Source of the DNA: Micavibrio sp964400125
GTDB taxonomy: Bacteria > Pseudomonadota > Alphaproteobacteria > Micavibrionales > Micavibrionaceae
Length of the DNA: 17,478 nucleotides
Assembly: GCA_964400125.1 (NCBI GenBank)
Contig: CAYNSR010000026.1
Span: 1-17,478, forward strand
Direction: 5' to 3'
Position numbers and translations under genes: made by a program. Below are positions 1-8,631 of this stretch, piece by piece. How positions within the stretch are numbered: the first letter of the stretch is position 1; every line of letters begins with the position of its first letter. The notes under the pieces were generated by a model that was given only the letters and a program-made list of their open reading frames with translations, was not told the origin of the DNA and ran no database searches.

Positions 1-3
1 CAT

Positions 4-153
4 CTATCTCGCCGCTGCCGTCCAGTGGTTGCTGTAATTGTCAACACGCCCTAAAAGAAGAAGGATGTACCCCCCGAATGTGCCTTGGAGCAATCCAATT
101 AAGTACATATTTGAAGTAACGTCAGAGATTATTTTTGATAGACTTTTGAACAT
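4..153 (-). CDS. possible small membrane protein, doubtful
   Basis: A 49-residue reading frame starts at an ATG at 153 and stops at 4-6. A longer version would begin at a TTG at 186. It has one hydrophobic stretch (MYLIGLLQGTFGGYILLLLG) that could span the membrane once. I recognise no family and see no convincing ribosome binding site. The stretch is more AT-rich than the genes to its right. It may be chance or the remnant of a larger gene. From 187 to 277 I see nothing. Confidence 0.2.
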   Translation of the reverse strand: MFKSLSKIISDVTSNMYLIGLLQGTFGGYILLLLGRVDNYSNHWTAAAR

Positions 154-277
154 ATTCACCCATTTGATGGTTCTCAAAAAAACCAATACCTACTAGGCTT
201 CCTGATATAAACGCTGGGAAAAAGATAAAACCTTTACCGCAATTTACCTCACCTGTTGATTTTAAAGTGGAATTTAA

Positions 278-353
278 TGGTGCGCGATACTGGGATTGAA
301 CCAGTGACCCCTACGATGTCAACATAGTGCTCTACCGCTGAGCTAATCGCGCA
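278..353 (-). tRNA. tRNA-Val (anticodon GAC)
   Basis: Read on the minus strand this is a 76-nt cloverleaf with an encoded CCA end (278-280). The acceptor arms TGCGCGA and TCGCGCA pair. The D-arm contains AGCTCAGCGGTAGAGC and the T-arm contains GGTTCAATCCC. The anticodon stem CTATG/CGTAG closes a seven-base loop TTGACAT, which places GAC at positions 34-36, reading valine codons GUC and GUU. The 3' end shows no integrated element, since core genes follow on the other side. Confidence 0.95.
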
Positions 354-446
354 TTTTTGGATGGGTGGTTTCCAAGGCCCTCATAGAAAACAGAAACAGG
401 CGGGGATTTCAACTCTTTTGTTGGCGGGTGTGTTGACCGGGAGCGC

Positions 447-812
447 CTACGCGGCCAGCAGGCGCTCGACCTGATCGACGAGGTCCTTGAGGTGGAAGGG
501 CTTGGACAGGATTTGCGTATCGGGGCGGATATCATCCTGATGCGCCAGCGCCACCCCGGCAAATCCGGTGATGAACATGACTTTCAGGGACGGGTAGGTT
601 TGCGCAGCCTTTTGCGATAATTCGATTCCGTCCATGCCGGGCATGACGATATCGGCCAGCAGCAGGTCATAGGCGGCCCCGTCTTCACGCAAGGCATCGA
701 GCGCCGCCAGACCGTCGTCGCGGATGTCCACATTGTGTCCGGCACGGCGTAGCGCCATGGCCAGAAACTGGCGCATGGAGGAGTCATCTTCGGCAATCAG
801 GATTCTAGCCAT
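447..812 (-). CDS. cpdR: CpdR-type single-domain response regulator
   Basis: A 121-residue stand-alone receiver domain with no output domain. The acidic pocket (E8, D9, D10), the phosphoacceptor D54 in LLLADIVMPGMDG, T82 in VMFITGFA and K104 in LSKPFHL are all present. The spacing and the MARILIAEDD start and FITGFAGVAL and LSKPFHLKDLV blocks closely match CpdR of Caulobacter and other alphaproteobacteria. There, the unphosphorylated form localises the ClpXP protease and primes it to degrade cell-cycle regulators, under control of the CckA-ChpT phosphorelay. The protein ends in two alanines, which in Caulobacter CpdR matter for its own ClpXP-dependent turnover. The start has a plausible GGGTAAAG-like site upstream. 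It is read away from the glycosyltransferase upstream and towards the tRNA-Val gene. Confidence 0.9.
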   Translation of the reverse strand: MARILIAEDDSSMRQFLAMALRRAGHNVDIRDDGLAALDALREDGAAYDLLLADIVMPGMDGIELSQKAAQTYPSLKVMFITGFAGVALAHQDDIRPDTQILSKPFHLKDLVDQVERLLAA

Positions 813-951
813 TCTTTACCCGTCTTTGTAATGCCCCTGTGTCGTGCTTTTTCGGGGGGATGTCAAGGGAATAGGGGGCATTTGAGGTGTTATGGTATTT
901 GTGAGCTTGGTTATATAGCCGTTTGAAACAGGAAACCAATGTTTATATCCC

Positions 952-1037
952 CCGTCATCGCCTGAATTTTCGAAGAAAATTCTAAGGCGATCCATGGATT
1001 CCCCTAGGATTTGCTTCGCAAATCCGGGGAATGACGG
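952..1037. repeat. two-hairpin REP/MITE-like repeat
   Basis: The 86-bp unit is bounded by the inverted repeat CCGTCAT (952-958) and ATGACGG (1031-1037). Inside are two strong hairpins. The first spans 957-991: ATCGCCT and GAATTTTC pair with GAAAATTC and AGGCGAT around a GAA loop, with a two-base bulge. The second spans 998-1032: ATTCCCC and GGATTTGC pair with GCAAATCC and GGGGAAT around a TTC loop. This clover-like design, with ends of the GTCAT/ATGAC kind, is typical of dispersed palindromic repeats of alphaproteobacteria. It lies in the 333-bp gap between the glycosyltransferase and cpdR, where I see no gene. Confidence 0.7.
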
Positions 1038-1145
1038 AGACAATTTTTGAATCAACCTCATCGAGAAATGCTCTAGGTGACGGCGGTATGTATGTGGATA
1101 ATTTTTTGATTACGAAACGATTTGTTTTTATATCTATGAGTCCGG

Positions 1146-2195
1146 TTATGGCCGGATGAGGGCTTTTTTCTGCCCGTCGAGGAATTGTGCCATGGCCACT
1201 GGCCAGGTGTAATTTTTCTGTAAATGGGCAAAGCGCAGTTCCGCCGTGCCGGGGGCGTTGAGGGCGGTGCGGGCGGCGATTTCCAGATTGTCGTTAATGC
1301 AGCCAAGCAGGGGTTCGGTGACGACATCAACCGGGCCGGTCGCGGGGTAGCCTGCAATGGGCAGCCCGCAGGCCATGGCCTCGATCAGGACCATGCCGAA
1401 AGTTTCGGTGCGGGACGGGAAGACGAAGACATCCGCCGCGCGGTAATGATCGGCCAGCTCATGGATCTGCCGCATGCCGACAAAATGCACATCGGGATAG
1501 GCGGCGGTAAATTCCGCCAGATTCGGCCCGCCCCCGACCACCACCTTCGATCCCGCCCATTCCATATCGAGGAAGGCGCGAATGTTTTTTTCAATCGCCA
1601 CCCGCCCGGCAAACAGCGCCACCGGACGGGGCAGGTCGGCGAAAAGCGTTTTCGGGCCGGGATGAAAAATATCCGTATTCACCCCACGGGTCAGGCGATG
1701 CAGCGGGGCGCGGACCTTCCAGCGACGCAGTTCGGCCTCGACGCTGGGCGTTGTCGTCATGACGGCAGCGGAGGGGCGGTGAAAATGCCGGATCATGGCA
1801 ATGCCCGCCGCCCGCATCGGTTTGTAAAGACAGGGCAGATATTTTGCCGCGCGCAGGGCCGCGTAATCGGGGAAATGGGTATGAAAGGCGGTGGTAAAGG
1901 GCCAGCCGCGTTTCAGGCACAGGCGTCGTGCCGCCCAGCCCAGCGGCCCTTCGGTTGCGATATGGATGCTGTCCGGCGCGAACGCATCGATCATCTGGCG
2001 GAGATGCCGGGCGGGATTGAGGACGAGTTCGATTTCAGCGTATCCGGGCAGGGCATGGCGGCGCGGAAAATCCACCGGGCCGATGACGCGTACGACATGA
2101 CCGGCATTTTCCAGATATTGATTGAGATCTTCGTAGGTGCGCACAACCCCGTTGACCTGCGGCTTCCAGGCATCGCTGACGATCAAAATGCGCAT
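1146..2195 (-). CDS. GT4-family glycosyltransferase (GT-B fold)
   Basis: 349 residues, start MRILIVSDAWKPQVNGVVRT. The N-terminal P-x-VNGVVRT motif is usual for the acceptor domain of GT4 enzymes that resemble GDP-mannose-dependent mannosyltransferases (MgtA/PimB-like). The C-terminal half has the donor-site pattern FAGRVAIEKNI (about residues 195-205) and the EX7E motif (ETFGMVLIE) followed by AMACGLPI. It is probably cytoplasmic or membrane-associated and adds a sugar from a nucleotide-sugar donor to a lipid or glycan. The acceptor and sugar cannot be read from the sequence. It is divergent from the secreted-protein gene at 2252, with 56 bp between the start codons, so the two promoters must lie in that gap or overlap the coding ends. 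Confidence 0.85.
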   Translation of the reverse strand: MRILIVSDAWKPQVNGVVRTYEDLNQYLENAGHVVRVIGPVDFPRRHALPGYAEIELVLNPARHLRQMIDAFAPDSIHIATEGPLGWAARRLCLKRGWPFTTAFHTHFPDYAALRAAKYLPCLYKPMRAAGIAMIRHFHRPSAAVMTTTPSVEAELRRWKVRAPLHRLTRGVNTDIFHPGPKTLFADLPRPVALFAGRVAIEKNIRAFLDMEWAGSKVVVGGGPNLAEFTAAYPDVHFVGMRQIHELADHYRAADVFVFPSRTETFGMVLIEAMACGLPIAGYPATGPVDVVTEPLLGCINDNLEIAARTALNAPGTAELRFAHLQKNYTWPVAMAQFLDGQKKALIRP

Positions 2196-2251
2196 AAATT
2201 GGTCGAACCTTCCGTGGACTTTGGCTGCGTTCGACCCTAGACTTGGTCTTT

Positions 2252-3748
2252 ATGAATATCAAGATCGATCTCACCGGGTTTACGGCGTTGTGTCTCCTGC
2301 TGCTGGCGACGGTTCCTGCGCAGGCGCAGGGCCGCACCGGGCCGGATGCGCCGGGTTGCGCCGTTGTGCGCGAGGCCATCGTCACCGTGCGCCCGCCATT
2401 TTTCGGTTCCCCCGCGATATGGGATGCCACCTTTGGCGGCAAGGACAATCCGGTGCAGTTTTCCGCGGCGCTGGGGCTGGAGAACGGCAACGTGCTGGCT
2501 GCCGGGGAAACGCTGGACAAGGATTTCAAGCCGGTCGAACAGATCATGATCGAGCTGAATCGCCGCGCCCGCGCCGTCAACGACACGCGCCATCCGGCCA
2601 GACCGGGAGAACGGACTACTGGAATTCTTAAAACGCCGAAAGGCTATGTCATCAGTTCCGGTTTTTTCGGCGGCAAGAATACCGGAGAAAAATGGGTCAG
2701 GCTTTCTTGGTATGACGGCGAACGCAAATTTCTGCGCGATATGATATTGAAGGATGCCGTCTATGATTACGAATCGCAAGGAATCGCCCGCGCTGTGAAT
2801 GACAAGGGGTTTGTGGCGCTGGTCTACGCCACGGGCCGCAAGGACCCCAATGACCAGCACGGCATGTTGTTCAGGATCAATGAATCGGGCCGCCTGTTGT
2901 GGAAGCGCGCCTATCGTCCCGGCATCCCCAACCAGATTTACGGCATCGATGTCGCCGATGATCGCCACTATATCGCGGGCGGACGGATCAAGAATGAAGA
3001 CGGACGCATGGCGGGTTGGCTTATGAAGCTGAACGATGACGGCACTATCGTCTGGCAAAACACCTATCCGCGTGGAAACTTCGCGGTTTTTCGTGGTGGT
3101 TATACCAAGCAGGGCGATCAGGCCGGGGATCATTACGTCGTCACCGGACAGGTCATGCCGATCGGCGGCGATCCGGGCGCGGCGTGGGTGATGGAGGTTG
3201 ATACCATGGGTGTCCCCCTGTGGCAGCGTTATTTCCGCTCCACCGGTTACGATCTCGATGGCCGTTCCATTATGGCCTATGGCGATGGCCGTATCAGCAT
3301 GATGGTCAATGCCAAGGCCGTGGATATTTCGGAAGGGCAACAAACCCATGTCCGGCTTTTCACCCTGTCGCCGCGCGGCGGGTTGATGGAGGATGAATCC
3401 TATCTCGAAGGCCGCAGCACCGTCGGCAGCCAGATGATTGTCGGCAACACAAACCCGTGGAACGGCGAGCGGATCGTCACCGCCTTCATCGAAAAGGGTG
3501 GCCAAATTACCGACGACCAGAAAAAAGTCGAACTGATTACCGATGCGCTGATCCGTCAGGAAAAGGCGCGCGCCATGGCGCAGGACGACAAGGTCTTCGG
3601 CCCCGCCGCGCCGACACCGGAACAGGCCGCCATCATTGCCCAGAGCATGCCGGAGGAAATATATCATCAGGGATGGGTATTCGTGGCCACGGCGCTGGAC
3701 CCGTACACGGACCCCTGCTTGCTGAAAGAGGCCTCGCCGGCGGAGTAG
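2252..3748 (+). CDS. secreted protein of unknown function, propeller-like repeats
   Basis: I chose ATG 2252 because it opens directly into a classical signal peptide (MNIKIDLTGFTALCLLLLATV, then PAQA and QG), giving 498 residues. A TTG at 2243 would add three residues. The mature protein has loosely repeated units with the pattern GxLLWKRAY, then WLMKLNDDGTIVWQNTYP, then PLWQRYFR, each about 40-70 residues apart. This is reminiscent of beta-propeller blades with a Trp after a G-D-G turn. I recognise no named family and no catalytic motif. It is probably exported to the periplasm or surface. rluD follows on the same strand 44 bp later and could be cotranscribed. Confidence 0.8.
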   Translation: MNIKIDLTGFTALCLLLLATVPAQAQGRTGPDAPGCAVVREAIVTVRPPFFGSPAIWDATFGGKDNPVQFSAALGLENGNVLAAGETLDKDFKPVEQIMIELNRRARAVNDTRHPARPGERTTGILKTPKGYVISSGFFGGKNTGEKWVRLSWYDGERKFLRDMILKDAVYDYESQGIARAVNDKGFVALVYATGRKDPNDQHGMLFRINESGRLLWKRAYRPGIPNQIYGIDVADDRHYIAGGRIKNEDGRMAGWLMKLNDDGTIVWQNTYPRGNFAVFRGGYTKQGDQAGDHYVVTGQVMPIGGDPGAAWVMEVDTMGVPLWQRYFRSTGYDLDGRSIMAYGDGRISMMVNAKAVDISEGQQTHVRLFTLSPRGGLMEDESYLEGRSTVGSQMIVGNTNPWNGERIVTAFIEKGGQITDDQKKVELITDALIRQEKARAMAQDDKVFGPAAPTPEQAAIIAQSMPEEIYHQGWVFVATALDPYTDPCLLKEASPAE

Positions 3749-3792
3749 GGTCGGTTTCATATTCAAACGAGTTTAGCGCATACAGGCAAAAA

Positions 3793-4794
3793 ATGTCCGA
3801 CGATCACGATGATGAAAATGCGGTGGCAGAAAGCGTGGCGGTTACCGCCGCTCTGGCCGGGGTACGGCTGGACAAGGCGCTGGCGATTCTGTGCCCGGAT
3901 TATTCGCGCTCGCGTCTCAAACAACTGATCGATTCCGGCGACGTTATGCTGGATGGTAATGTTTGCCACGATGCATCGTTCAAGGTTTCGGAGGCGCAGC
4001 ATATCTCCTTTACGATGCCCGAACCCGTGGCGGCAACGCCGCAGCCGGAAAATATCGCGCTGGATATCGTCTATGAAGACGATCATTTGCTGGTCATCGA
4101 CAAGCAGGCGGGGCTGGTGGTGCATCCGGGCGCGGGTAACTGGACCGGAACGCTGGTCAATGCGCTGCTCCATCATTGCGGCGATACCCTGTCGGGCATT
4201 GGCGGCGTCGTCCGGCCCGGCATTGTCCACCGTCTGGACAAGGAAACCAGCGGTTTGATGGTGGTTGCAAAATCGGACGCGGCGCATCGCGGTCTGGCCG
4301 CGCAGTTAGAGAACCGTTCGCTGAGCCGCACCTATACGGCGCTGGTCTGGAAGGTTCCGCCGGTCAAAGGATTGATCGACAAGCCGATATCGCGCAGCGC
4401 AAACAACCGTATGAAAATGACCGTCGCCGCGCATGGCGGCCGCGAGGCCCGGACGCGCTATCGCCGTCTGGCGGTCTATCACGATGCGGCAGCCCTGATG
4501 GCGTGTGATCTGGAGACTGGCCGCACACACCAGATCCGTGTGCATATGCAGGCAATCGGTCATCCGTTGCTGGGGGATCCGCTTTACGGTTTGCAGGCCA
4601 ATGCGGGGATGAGTCTGCTGAAAAAGGGCGGCTACGGCCCGGAGGCCATCCGGACCGTCATGGCCTTCCCCCGTCAGGCGCTGCATGCTGCCGCGATTCG
4701 CTTCATTCATCCCCTGCGCGATGAGGAAATGGCCTTTGAAAGCCCCTTGCCCCCGGATCTTGCGGCGCTGGCTGGGATTCTAGAATCACATTAA
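3793..4794 (+). CDS. rluD: RluD-type 23S rRNA pseudouridine synthase
   Basis: ATG 3793 gives 333 residues, the normal size for RluC/RluD enzymes. The same frame is open far upstream, but that part overlaps the preceding gene and is not protein-like. An S4 RNA-binding domain covers about residues 17-75 (VRLDKALAIL, SRSRLKQLIDSG). The catalytic domain begins near YEDDHLLVIDKQAGLVVHPG. The catalytic aspartate is D149 in the motif HRLDKETSGLMVVAK. Further family blocks are TYTALVWK, LETGRTHQIRVHM and GHPLLGDPLYG. Such enzymes isomerise uridines in helix 69 of 23S rRNA. Assignment to RluD rather than another RluA-family member rests on the overall motif set and length. Confidence 0.88.
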   Translation: MSDDHDDENAVAESVAVTAALAGVRLDKALAILCPDYSRSRLKQLIDSGDVMLDGNVCHDASFKVSEAQHISFTMPEPVAATPQPENIALDIVYEDDHLLVIDKQAGLVVHPGAGNWTGTLVNALLHHCGDTLSGIGGVVRPGIVHRLDKETSGLMVVAKSDAAHRGLAAQLENRSLSRTYTALVWKVPPVKGLIDKPISRSANNRMKMTVAAHGGREARTRYRRLAVYHDAAALMACDLETGRTHQIRVHMQAIGHPLLGDPLYGLQANAGMSLLKKGGYGPEAIRTVMAFPRQALHAAAIRFIHPLRDEEMAFESPLPPDLAALAGILESH

Positions 4795-4838
4795 ATTCAT
4801 TGTTTTTCAATGGCTTGGTATCATGCTGCCGAAAAAAG

Positions 4839-5055
4839 TTGTATTTACATAAAATTTTACATAAAATGGTTATATACAGTTTGCGGGCCTGAGCAGGTAC
4901 GGAACATGTAGTGAGAAAAACGGCTGACGGACGACGGCTAAAGAGGGACATAAAAGTAAAGACTGCGGATGTGACTTGAGTGATGACCTGATATTTCCGG
5001 CTTGGACAACTTGATTTGAAAAAACCGTCGGTGAAAGCTGACGGTTTCTTTTTTT
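4839..5055 (+). ncRNA. possible small RNA ending in an intrinsic terminator
   Basis: The gap from 4795 to 5184 has no plausible protein gene. It holds an AT-rich segment with promoter-like hexamers (TTTACA at 4844 and 4856, TATATA at 4871) and then a GC-richer stretch up to a good terminator at 5022-5055. The terminator is more than 220 bp past the rluD stop. That distance is more than a simple rluD terminator needs, so a transcript of about 170 nt may start near 4880. I could not match it to a known RNA family, and the promoter spacing is poor. It may simply be the rluD 3' region. Confidence 0.25.
5022..5055 (+). terminator. Rho-independent terminator
   Basis: An eight-base-pair stem (AAACCGTC at 5022-5029 and GACGGTTT at 5040-5047) with a ten-base loop is followed by CTTTTTTTC. 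It stops transcription coming from rluD or from a small RNA in the gap, 130 bp before the dehydrogenase gene. Confidence 0.85.
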
Positions 5056-5184
5056 CTTAAATGGTCCCCGTAACGAAAGCTTATTTCCAATATCGCAGAG
5101 CAAAACAGATTTCCGCAGCCCGGGCGGCGCTGCCGTGCTACAATTTTTCAGTGTATTTTTGTGCAAATGACCAAGGACTGCGCT

Positions 5185-6297
5185 ATGGATTTTCACGACC
5201 TCGCCCCGGATGTGCTTCACCGTTTTGCCGATTATGATCGGCATGAACGGGTTTGCAGGATCTATGATGCAGAAACCGGGCTGCTGGCGTTTATCGGCGT
5301 GCATAACCGCAATCTCGGCCCGGCGCTGGGCGGGTGCAGGATGTTGCCCTATGAAAACGAAGATGCGGCCATACGTGATGTTTTGCGCCTGTCGCGGGGG
5401 ATGACCTATAAAAACGCACTGGCCGGTCTGCCGCTCGGCGGCGGGAAAAGCGTCATTATCGGCGATCCGTTCAAACAAAAAACCGATGCGCTGATGGCTG
5501 CGATGGGGCGCGCCGTGCATCGCCTCGGCGGCGACTACATCACCGCCGAAGACAGCGGCACTGGCGAACAGGATATGGTGACCATGGCCGGGGAAACGCC
5601 CTATGTCGTCGGTCTGCCGAACAGTGAAGGGGATCTGGGCGGTAACCCCTCGCCAGTGACGGCCTGGGGTGTGTTCAACGGTTTGCGTGCCGCCGTGCGC
5701 CGCCGTTACGGCAGTGATTCTCTGACTGGCCTGAAGGTGGCGGTGCAGGGGCTGGGCGCGGTCGGGTATGATTTGTGCCGCTATCTCTACAAGGAAAATG
5801 CTGAATTGATTGTCACCGACATGCGGACGCCCGTCATTGAAAAAATCCGTGCAGAAATGCCGGGTGTCCATGTCATGCAGCCGGAATTCATTTTCAGTGC
5901 GGATGCAAATGTATTTGCCCCCTGTGCGCTGGGTGCACAGTTGAATGAAAGCACCATTCCGCAGATGACTTTCGATATCATCGCCGGGGCCGCGAATAAC
6001 CAGTTGGCCATGCCGCAGGATGAAGATGCCCTGGCGCGGAAGGGGATTTTGTATGTGCCGGATTACGCCATCAATGCCGGGGGCGTCATCGCCGTTGCCT
6101 ACGAATATTGCCGCCGCAACAACCAGTCGCTTTACAATTATGAACTGACCCGTCCGGCGATGATGGAACATGTCGGGCGCATCGGTCAGACGATTGAAAA
6201 AATTTTCGCGCTGGCGGAATCGCAGGGTATTACCACAGGCCGCGCCGCAGACCGTCTGGCGCAGTCGATTTTTCTGGAGAACCAGAAGGCCGGGTAG
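5185..6297 (+). CDS. leucine dehydrogenase-type Glu/Leu/Phe/Val dehydrogenase
   Basis: ATG 5185 is preferred because AAGGA sits seven bases before it, giving 370 residues. GTG 5161 and ATG 5167 are in frame but lack such a site. The N-terminal catalytic domain carries GGCRMLPY (about 49-56), MTYKNALAGLPLGGGKS with the two conserved lysines K76 and K88, and TAEDSGT (about 120-126). The NAD-binding domain has GLGAVG (189-194). The family reversibly and oxidatively deaminates branched-chain amino acids to 2-oxo acids with NAD and water in the cytoplasm. Leucine or valine is the most likely substrate from length and motifs; phenylalanine cannot be excluded. The gene stands alone between a terminator upstream and a long palindrome downstream. 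Confidence 0.88.
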   Translation: MDFHDLAPDVLHRFADYDRHERVCRIYDAETGLLAFIGVHNRNLGPALGGCRMLPYENEDAAIRDVLRLSRGMTYKNALAGLPLGGGKSVIIGDPFKQKTDALMAAMGRAVHRLGGDYITAEDSGTGEQDMVTMAGETPYVVGLPNSEGDLGGNPSPVTAWGVFNGLRAAVRRRYGSDSLTGLKVAVQGLGAVGYDLCRYLYKENAELIVTDMRTPVIEKIRAEMPGVHVMQPEFIFSADANVFAPCALGAQLNESTIPQMTFDIIAGAANNQLAMPQDEDALARKGILYVPDYAINAGGVIAVAYEYCRRNNQSLYNYELTRPAMMEHVGRIGQTIEKIFALAESQGITTGRAADRLAQSIFLENQKAG

Positions 6298-6339
6298 GTA
6301 GTTTTTCTACATAAGGGCATCTCTAAAAACCCTATCTCA

Positions 6340-6416
6340 TTGTCATCCCGAGCGTAGTCGAGGGATCTGACCCGCGTGATGTATAGCAGATCCCTCGACT
6401 ACGCTCGGGATGACAA
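6340..6416. terminator. 30-bp perfect inverted repeat between convergent genes
   Basis: Arms 6340-6369 and 6387-6416 are perfect reverse complements (30 of 30) around a 17-base loop. The arm contains GTCATCCCGAGCGTAGTCGA, a sequence type seen as a dispersed palindromic repeat in many bacterial genomes. It lies 42 bp after the dehydrogenase stop and 13 bp before the stop of the convergent yjbH-like gene. It can therefore act as a bidirectional terminator or mRNA-end stabiliser. There is no strong T-tract on either side. Confidence 0.75.
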
Positions 6417-6429
6417 AATATTCGGGGGC

Positions 6430-8532
6430 TTATTCCGTCACCTTCGTCCAGTGCTGCGCCATGTGGCGAAAGGACAGCGGCTCGGTCGTTTCGTATAGCG
6501 GCAAGGGGCTGTCCAGACTCTGGCCGTGATCGCGGCCCAGAGGCATGATACCAATTCTGGCGCGGCTGCCGGAGGGCAGGAGGGGGAGGTTGCCGAGCGG
6601 CAGCGTCAGGCGCATGCCGCTGTAGAGATGCGTGGTTCCCCCCCACAGATCGACATCGGCATTGTCTGTGGCCGTGGCAAAGGCCTCGATCCTAGCGCCG
6701 TTTTCCATGAATTTGCTCAGGCTGAGTGTGCCGCCGATATCTTCCGCCAGATAGCGGCCGACTTTCAGTCCGAGCGTCAGGTCAGTCTGCGGGATTTCGT
6801 ACCATGCTTTGAGATGCCCGCTCAGCACATGGTCGCCACTGGGCAGCAATGACCATGTGGAGCCCGGATCGCGTTTCAGCGCCTCCCACAACTCCGCGCC
6901 GAAGGCGTAGGTTTTTCCGTAGGGGCGGTAGAGAATTTCACCGCCGAACCCGGCATACATTTCCTCAAGATATCCGGCTGCGGCCATAACGTGCCATTCG
7001 CCGTTGTGGGTGCTGCGTGTCCATGCGCCGTACATGCGGTCGAGGGTGACGGTTTTTCCGGCGAATCGGTCGATGTCGCTGCGCACGGGCAGGGCGGGGA
7101 CGGGGCGGAGGCTGGAAATTTCTTCAAGATTATGTGGACCGTTGAGACGGATGCCGAGTCCGATCAGGACCGGATGGGTGAGGCGTTCGACCATTTCGAC
7201 AATGCCGGAGGTCCGGTAAAGCAGGCCGTGATCTTCTTCGGACAGGCTGGTTTGCGTATCGAGAATAAAGCGGAATTTTGGCACCGGGTGCCCGGCGGCG
7301 TTGCGCCCGAAACGATTTTCAACGGGGCCGTTTTGCAAATCGTCCGGCACGGGGGCCGCCAGTACGGCGTTGCGCCATATTTCCTGCGGACTGCCCTGAC
7401 GGTGGATGGCGGCCTGTTCGAGATCGCGGCGCATCAGGCGCAGGGCCGGGCCGTTCAGCCCGTAGATTTCCGGTGTCACAAGCAGTTCTTCCGCATCGGG
7501 TCCGGCGTGATTGGCCATGTGGCGGGCGGCTTCGCCGATCTGGCGCGGCATGGGTTCATCCGGGTCGGCGTCGAGCCGCGCCCAGAGGCTGGCGGCATTG
7601 CGCCGGATGGTATGAAGGATCATGTTGCCTTGCTTCGCGGCATCTTGCGCCATGCGGGCCGTGTTTGCACTATCGGTGCGGTGCGGGCGCAATGTGGTCT
7701 GCCGTTCCGGTGCGCGGTTGCGCCCCGGCCAATCGGGGATCAGACTTTTCAGGGACAGGGTGGCCAGAATTTTATCACCCCCTGCCACGGCAACACCAAA
7801 ATTAACTGTGTCGCCGGGGGCGTAATTGATGCCGATGCTCCACGGGTCCGGTGCGTTAAAATCGAAGGCGGTTTTTTCTGCGATAAAACGGTCCGCGCCC
7901 CAGTCGAATTTGAGAGAGAGGCCGTCCAGAGGCGTAAAATATTCAACCCCGCCAAAAAGACCGATATCGCGCCCGGTGAACCAGTCTTCCGGGCCGCTCG
8001 GCATATCGCCGTCGGGTGCGCGGCGCTTGTCGAAATGGCTGCCCAGAACGCCGAGCGGATTGTTGAATGTCCCCGCGCTACCGAACCGACCCCAGCCAAT
8101 TCCGGCGGTAAAATCGAAATCGTGGTAGCGTTTGGATGCCGCGATATATTCTCCGGCCATGCGTTTATGCCCCAGCGCGCCGATAGCACCGAGAGAAATT
8201 TCCGGGGTGAATTTTGTTTCCGGTGTAAGCCGCAATTTCAGGTCGACACCGGGGTAAAGCCGCTCAGCCCTGCCGCCAAGGGAAGACATCGCAGCACTTT
8301 GCCGCAGGGCGATATTGAAGGAATCGGTCATCTGTATCGCGAGTGTCGCGTGCGCGTAAGGATCAAGGGTGGAAACCCCGGCGCGAATCGTCCCGGCCTG
8401 TTCCATCCGGGCGGACGGGACGGTATTGAGCCCAAGTGGCCCCAGCAGGTAAGGCGACGCCCCGCCCGCCGCCCGTGCGGGGGCGGACAGCAGGAGAATG
8501 CCGAAGATGCAAAAAGACAGGTGTGGTTTCAA
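6430..8532 (-). CDS. YjbH-family exopolysaccharide-related outer-membrane protein
   Basis: 700 residues, the usual length of the YjbH/DUF940 family, which in enterobacteria is encoded with YjbEFG and linked to extracellular polysaccharide production. A signal peptide is clear (residues 1 to about 22, FGILLLSAPARA). Family-like blocks follow: GPLGLNTVPSARMEQAGTIR, LYPGVDLKLRL, EYIAASKRYHDFDFTAGIGW GRFGS, FTGRDIGLFGGVEYFTPL and WSIGINYAPG. The C-terminal half has alternating patterns that suit beta-strands of an outer-membrane barrel. The only start that fits the signal peptide is TTG 8532, with no strong ribosome binding site; nothing better lies in frame upstream. Other yjb genes are not nearby. 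Confidence 0.8.
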   Translation of the reverse strand: MKPHLSFCIFGILLLSAPARAAGGASPYLLGPLGLNTVPSARMEQAGTIRAGVSTLDPYAHATLAIQMTDSFNIALRQSAAMSSLGGRAERLYPGVDLKLRLTPETKFTPEISLGAIGALGHKRMAGEYIAASKRYHDFDFTAGIGWGRFGSAGTFNNPLGVLGSHFDKRRAPDGDMPSGPEDWFTGRDIGLFGGVEYFTPLDGLSLKFDWGADRFIAEKTAFDFNAPDPWSIGINYAPGDTVNFGVAVAGGDKILATLSLKSLIPDWPGRNRAPERQTTLRPHRTDSANTARMAQDAAKQGNMILHTIRRNAASLWARLDADPDEPMPRQIGEAARHMANHAGPDAEELLVTPEIYGLNGPALRLMRRDLEQAAIHRQGSPQEIWRNAVLAAPVPDDLQNGPVENRFGRNAAGHPVPKFRFILDTQTSLSEEDHGLLYRTSGIVEMVERLTHPVLIGLGIRLNGPHNLEEISSLRPVPALPVRSDIDRFAGKTVTLDRMYGAWTRSTHNGEWHVMAAAGYLEEMYAGFGGEILYRPYGKTYAFGAELWEALKRDPGSTWSLLPSGDHVLSGHLKAWYEIPQTDLTLGLKVGRYLAEDIGGTLSLSKFMENGARIEAFATATDNADVDLWGGTTHLYSGMRLTLPLGNLPLLPSGSRARIGIMPLGRDHGQSLDSPLPLYETTEPLSFRHMAQHWTKVTE

Positions 8533-8631
8533 GGCGGGAACGGTTATAGAAAGTTCTTTGGCAAGTGTAGCACTGGAATATCGCGTTCGTCACCCCTGCT
8601 TCGGGCGGGGGTCTGGCCTGGAGGTCTTATT

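Noticed and set aside
278..353. tRNA-Val as the integration site of the island
   Set aside because: It is about 9 kb from the integrase with typical chromosomal genes between, and no repeat of its 3' end is seen near the integrase.
1224..2240. Long plus-strand frame opposite the glycosyltransferase
   Set aside because: The minus-strand frame has clear GT4 motifs; the plus-strand translation has no family features and is a GC-codon shadow. The same applies to long frames opposite the yjbH-like gene and opposite 2252-3748.
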